Below, one piece after another: positions 7,343 to 10,730 of a stretch of DNA of 10,730 nucleotides. How positions within the stretch are numbered: the first letter of the stretch is position 1; each line of letters opens with the position of its first letter. Below the pieces are notes generated by a model, which was not told the DNA's origin, searched no databases, and was given only the letters and a program-made list of their open reading frames with translations. The DNA comes from Temnopleurus reevesii (lineage: Eukaryota > Echinodermata > Echinoidea > Temnopleuroida > Temnopleuridae): positions 2,730-13,459 of the forward strand of contig BQKZ01006281.1 in the NCBI GenBank assembly GCA_036244855.1, in the 5' to 3' direction. Both the position numbers and the translations under genes were made by a program.

Positions 7343-7531
7343 CTTTAACGAGTGCAATATTCGCGAAAGATTCTCGACCATTCAACCCAAGAACTGATCC
7401 CAGTCGTGCGTAAAGTCGTTCTTAAAGTCTTTCATAACTCGATGAAACACCGCCCTATGACTTTACGCACGACTGGTATCAGGTCTTGTGCTGAATGATC
7501 AAGAATCTTAAGCATATTACACTCATTAAAG
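7343..7531. repeat. Hairpin formed by two inverted copies of the local repeat
   Basis: The left arm 7343-7417 and right arm 7459-7531 are about 80% complementary over about 74 bases, with a perfect stretch CAGTCGTGCGTAAAGTC at the loop side. The loop is about 41 bases and contains GATGAAACACCGCCCTA, which relates to the repeat fragment at 6340. It begins 65 bases beyond the caspase stop codon, so it may be transcribed as part of the 3' UTR. No AATAAA was seen on the minus strand between the stop and the hairpin. A TATAAA variant is near 7270. Confidence 0.7.
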
Positions 7532-7595
7532 TACCCCAGTCTTTTTTTAGTCGTGCGTAAACTATAAAGCATTTCAAATCAAGTATTTTACAACT

Positions 7596-7790
7596 TCAAC
7601 TTCTTGCGTTCTGCGGTTCAGCCGAATAGCCAGCCACATTAGACAAGTTTGGAGTCTGAGGAGGATAATTCGGCATGAAATAAATCTTCTTTCCAATTCC
7701 TTGCTTGGATATCTCCGGAGTTTGCAGCATCTTTGTCCTTCTACCACCGACCGTTACCATGCCCATGAAACCAGTGATACGTCTAGTAAC
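7596..7790 (-). CDS. Caspase, last coding exon (end of p10 subunit)
   Basis: On the minus strand an acceptor (TATCATTGGTACAG) is followed in phase 0 by 64 codons and TGA. The peptide begins VTRRITGFMG, continues MLQTPEISKQGIGKKIYFMP, and ends with a proline-rich and polar tail. In caspases the p10 subunit ends with an RVNRRVA-type helix, a Q/M-P segment and a final beta-strand of the form KKLYFxP. All three correspond here (NR|VTRR, LQTPEIS, KKIYFMP), and the residues join seamlessly to the exon at 10112-10221. The ending IYFMPNYPP recalls caspase-2, which ends in a PGHPP-type motif. About 20 residues follow that, longer than usual. The gene is partial: the p20 with the catalytic His and Cys is outside the window. 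Confidence 0.85.
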   Translation of the reverse strand, partial: VTRRITGFMGMVTVGGRRTKMLQTPEISKQGIGKKIYFMPNYPPQTPNLSNVAGYSAEPQNARS

Positions 7791-8032
7791 CTGTACCAAT
7801 GATAGGAAAATATGACCCAATATACAGTCCATTGCAAAAGTTAAAGACCACCTGCAATGTTTGCACTTGCCTCTATACACTCATATCTTTACTCAAATCG
7901 GGTTTACTCACAAATGTGTGCAAGTAGGTCCTTAATTTTTTTTACTCAAATGATTAAAACTAATGCTCATGTTAATATCAGTTTCCTTGTATTAAAGAGA
8001 GGTGCCTCAATTTTCAGAAAGATCTTGTGTGA

Positions 8033-8062
8033 TCTCTCTCTCTCTCCCTCTCTCTCTCTCTC
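8033..8062. repeat. CT microsatellite
   Basis: There are thirty bases of CT repeats with one interruption (CCC). A shorter run, (CT)6C, at 8914-8926 stands at the start of the second copy of the duplicated block, directly after the N. Confidence 0.95.
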
Positions 8063-8912
8063 ACAATGATTTTGATCCTCCACATTTCTTCACATGCCTG
8101 ATGGAATGGGGATCATTGTGTGAGATCTTGTAAAAAATCTTTCCAAGAGAACATTGACAAGCACTACAACTTGCTGTTTAAGAAGTGACTTAGAGAAAAT
8201 GTCACCAAAAGATGTCAGTAAAACTCTTCTGACTCCATCAATGAATGTGTACATCAGGTTAACACAAATATGGAATTTATTCATTTGAACGTCATCGACA
8301 TATACAGCCAACATTTTGTTCTGATTATATTTTTTTTTCATATACATTGTGTTATGTCAAACAAATTATACCATATTAAAAGTGGTCTTAAACTTTTGCA
8401 AATGTACAATGAACGAAATGTTTGAACTGACAATATTTACAGAAGTCAAAAGTCAAGGAGTATCCCAGCTGGAGCTTGACAAATCCTGATCACCCTGTTT
8501 TTTGTTGAATATGATAGTATAGGGGGTACTGAATCCAAATCGGGTGTGTGTCACCTGCATGACCTGGGCACCCTCGGGAAAATTTTTATTGGCATTTTAA
8601 GATTTTACGGAGGCACTAAAGGGACATACATATGACAACATCTTTTGCCACAAGAGCTGCGGTCCTTTATTTCACGATTTGAACATTCTTTTCCTTTACT
8701 TGGTGAAATATTCTACGACGTGTAATGTGCTTAACCCACTTTGGTGTTCTTTTAGTGTCACTTATCATGCTTTTGGGCAGCCGAAAATGTCTAATTTTTC
8801 TGAATTCCCAATGCTATATCTTCAATTAAAAGTTAAACATGAGCAAGCTCGCGATTTGTCAATACAGGATCACACAGCTATTTCTCAGTAAATTCCTTTT
8901 GGAAGGTGGATG
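8050..8912 (+). repeat. Duplicated block, copy 1 (863 bp)
   Basis: It runs from the CT run (CTCTCACAATGATTTTG) to GGAAGGTGGATG, where the N at 8913 follows. It aligns end to end with copy 2 at roughly 96-97%, with scattered substitutions and small indels (for example 17 bases about 8152-8168 present only here). The last 150 bases or so are identical. A stem TCTCACAATGAT/ATCATTGTGTGAGA occurs near its start. Open frames inside differ between the copies by frameshifts, so they are not conserved as coding. Confidence 0.95.
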
Positions 8913-8913
8913 N
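8913..8913. other. Ambiguous base N at the junction of the two copies
   Basis: It is the only N in the window. It sits exactly where copy 1 ends and copy 2 begins, as expected of a nominal gap between two contigs. Confidence 0.9.
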
Positions 8914-9767
8914 CTCTCTCTCTCTCACAATGATTTTGATCCTCCACATTTCTTCACATGCCTGATGGAATGGGGATCATTGTGTGAGATCTTGTAAAAA
9001 ATCTTTCCAAGAGATCATTGCTGTTTAAGAAGTGACTAAGAGAGAATGTCACCAAAAGATGTCAGTAAAACTCTTCTGACTCCATCAATGAATGTGTACA
9101 GGTTAACACAAATATGGAATTTATTAATTTGAACGTCATCGACATCATATACAGCCAACATTTTGTTCTGATTATATTTTTTCATATACATTGTGTTATG
9201 TCAAACAAATTATACCATATTAAAAGTGGTCTTAAACTTTTGCAAATGACTGTACAACGAACGAAATTTTTAAACTCACAATATTTACATAAGTCAAAAG
9301 TCAAGGAGTATCCCAGCTGGAGCTTGACAAATGCTGATCACCCTGTTTTTTTGTTGAATATGATAGTAAAGGGGGTACTGAATCCAAATTGGGTGTGTGT
9401 CACCAGTCCTGCATGACCTGGGCACCCTCGGGGAAAATTTTATTGGCATTTTAAAATTTTACGGAGGCACTAAAGGGACATACATATGACAACATCTTTT
9501 GCCACAAGAGCTGCGGTCCTTTATTTAACGATTTGAACATTCTTTTCCTTTACTTGGTGAAATATTCTACGACATGTAATGTGCTTACCCCAGTTTGGTG
9601 TTCTTTTTAGTGTCACTTATCATGCTTTTGGGCAGCCGAAAATGTCTAATTTTTCTGAATTCCCAATGCTATATCTTCAATTAAAAGTTAAACATGAGCA
9701 AGCTCGCGATTTGTCAATACAGGATCACACAGCTATTTCTCAGTAAATTCCTTTTGGAAGGTGGATG
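8914..9767 (+). repeat. Duplicated block, copy 2 (854 bp)
   Basis: It starts abruptly in the CT run directly after the N, ends at GGTGGATG, and then continues into unique sequence (GAAATTTTTTACTTGG). Differences from copy 1 include ATC indels, TTAACCCAC versus TTACCCCAG near 9588, and an extra AGTC near 9405. They resemble allelic variation spread over the first 700 bases. Confidence 0.95.
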
Positions 9768-10111
9768 GAAATTTTTTACTTGGGACTGGATTTCCACGCT
9801 CTTCCTAGGAGCTAAAATAGTTTAGAAATATGATATTTTTGTTTAGCATTCGACAAGAATTTGTGCGACGACTTGGGTTTCGTCTAGCATCCTTTCGGCA
9901 CATCCTGCCAAGGATCGAGGAACTGCAGTGGTAATTTCAGTATCACTTCTGCATAAGTAACAAAAAGGATTCAGGATTAAAAAAAAAAATCATTTCCTGC
10001 AGCGATCCTTTCTTCAAAGAAGCGCGAATTGAGGATTTGGATGAGTAATCTCAGCCTCAGGACTTTTATTGAACAAATTGTCCCTTTTCAGATGAGAGTT
10101 GAAATGCTTAC

Positions 10112-10221
10112 CCTGTTCATGATGGTGTCAAGGTCTTCGATATGAACATGGGCGATCAGTTCCTCGCAAAGAGTCTGTATGAACCATGAACCTTTTACTC
10201 TATCTCGGATAGAGTAGTAAC
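10112..10221 (-). CDS. Caspase, penultimate coding exon (start of p10 subunit)
   Basis: The acceptor TTCTATTGACAG is followed by two bases completing a Gly codon (phase 1), then 36 codons: YYSIRDRVKGSWFIQTLCEE..., HIEDLDTIMNR, ending AGG|GTAAGC in phase 0. This is the caspase p10 signature G-Y-Y-S-x-R-x(4)-G-S-W-[FY]-I-Q-x-L-C, with the S1-pocket Arg and the SW Trp both present. The Trp that usually precedes the Arg (YYSWR, S2 pocket; Trp206 in human caspase-3) is Ile here. Caspase-2 also departs from Trp at this spot (Met). The enzyme would be a cytosolic cysteine protease of apoptosis or inflammation. Its initiator or effector class cannot be decided without the prodomain. Confidence 0.92.
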
Positions 10222-10256
10222 CTGTCAATAGAAATGCAATGTTCAACAGGGTTCAT

Positions 10257-10482
10257 AATAGGCGGGTTTACTAATAGATGCAAATTTTATGCATACCTCT
10301 AACACCAAGGTTGTTCTTGACAACCCCAGAGCTTGCCCGAGGCTTGTCCGACATAGCAACAAGTAATGTATGCAAACTGGATTCCAAGTATTGTAGTCTT
10401 ATTGTTATCAACCAGTCTTTGGAATACCACGTAACTACGTTTAACGCACATAAATTTGAATATATAAGTAAACCCGCCTATT
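10257..10482. mobile_element. 226-bp MITE, copy 2
   Basis: It has the same length, orientation and 16-bp terminal inverted repeats as the copy at 5363-5588. About ten substitutions separate them (for example CCGGCCTATGG versus CCAGTCTTTGG). It lies in the caspase intron, only 35 bases upstream of the 10221 acceptor. GGGTT occurs just before the left end (within GGGTTCAT) and directly after the right end (GGGTTATA), a possible degraded target-site duplication. An open frame inside is not conserved in a way that suggests coding. Confidence 0.85.
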
Positions 10483-10524
10483 GGGTTATATAGAGGCTTT
10501 ATATGGGTTATAGAGGCTTTATAT
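10483..10524. repeat. Two-copy tandem repeat next to the MITE
   Basis: GGGTTATATAGAGGCTTTATAT is followed at once by GGGTTATAGAGGCTTTATAT. The two copies differ by two bases (TA). It abuts the right end of the MITE. Confidence 0.85.
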
Positions 10525-10730
10525 ATTCTGCTAAACATATTTAATATTTCGACAAGAATTCATAATATGCCTGTAATATGCGTTCAATAAAATTCATTAT
10601 CATTTCCAATACTGTACTTAGCAATTCCACATAAGAACATTTAAATAGTCATTTTGATACATCATACTGTTCACATTGTATTCCTAATGTATTCTATATT
10701 AATGTCTGTATTTACGTGTCTTCACCAGCA
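10525..10730. other. AT-rich intron sequence; possible exon edge at the window end
   Basis: No gene is seen. On the minus strand the last bases read TGCTG|GTGAAG. This could be the 3' edge (last exonic base 10726) of the preceding caspase exon, ending in Ala plus the first base of the Gly that precedes YYS. Only five exonic bases are in view, so this is a guess from phase and motif. Confidence 0.2.

Larger units (their letters stand above)
7791..10111 (-). other. Caspase intron (phase 0)
   Basis: It is bounded by a GTAAGC donor (10111-10106) and a TACAG acceptor (7795-7791). Nearly two-thirds is the duplicated block described separately. If that is an assembly artefact, the true intron is about 1.46 kb rather than 2.3 kb. 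The remaining parts (7793-8032 and 9768-10111) hold no exon that I can support. Confidence 0.8.

Noticed and set aside
7791..7880. Upstream extension of the caspase last-exon frame
   Set aside because: The frame is open by chance. The splice acceptor at 7791-7795 and the exact junction with the caspase helix motif show that this part is intron.
8090..9416. Open frames in the duplicated block
   Set aside because: The copies differ by indels of non-multiple-of-three lengths that break each frame in the other copy, and the block lies in an intron.

Overview
The window looks like nuclear DNA of a multicellular animal. It is AT-rich, has no long uninterrupted ORF, has coding exons bounded by recognisable splice sites, and is crowded with short inverted-repeat elements and retroposon tails. 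A marine invertebrate deuterostome such as an echinoderm is my best guess. That rests on the repeat style, a divergent invertebrate caspase, and a duplicated block whose copies differ like alleles of a very polymorphic genome. The species itself cannot be read from the sequence.

The one gene I can name lies at the right, on the minus strand: the last two coding exons of a caspase (10112-10221, then 7596-7790). Joined at a phase-0 intron they encode the small (p10) subunit through to the stop. The catalytic p20 part lies beyond the right edge of the window. The intron between these exons holds an 860-bp block present twice in tandem with a single N at the exact junction, which looks like two unmerged contig ends or alleles. 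The upstream intron carries a 226-bp MITE. Below the stop codon, the probable 3' UTR or flank holds a 7343-7531 hairpin made of a local repeat family.

Other coding evidence is weaker, and I cannot name those proteins. There is a probable first coding exon of a small membrane protein (685-867, minus), a probable terminal exon (3418-3613, minus) with a very good acceptor, a possible first exon or short ORF (5076-5228, minus), and two short plus-strand ORFs (2996-3136 and 3846-3974). The second of these sits next to a TATA/CCAAT arrangement.

The rest is mostly mobile-element debris. Two LINE/SINE-like 3' tails end in TTGAA-type repeats (up to 1540 plus; 6417 to about 6650 minus). Two long hairpins lie side by side at 2203-2631. 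A hAT-like MITE is at 2728-2852. A 435-bp inverted-repeat element (4343-4777) carries promoter-like sequence inside. A near-complete palindrome is at 4841-5075. Two copies of a 226-bp MITE are at 5363-5588 and 10257-10482. I see no RNA gene, CRISPR array, prokaryotic operon or virus. Apart from the caspase, the interest here is in repeat structure and assembly rather than a new gene system.
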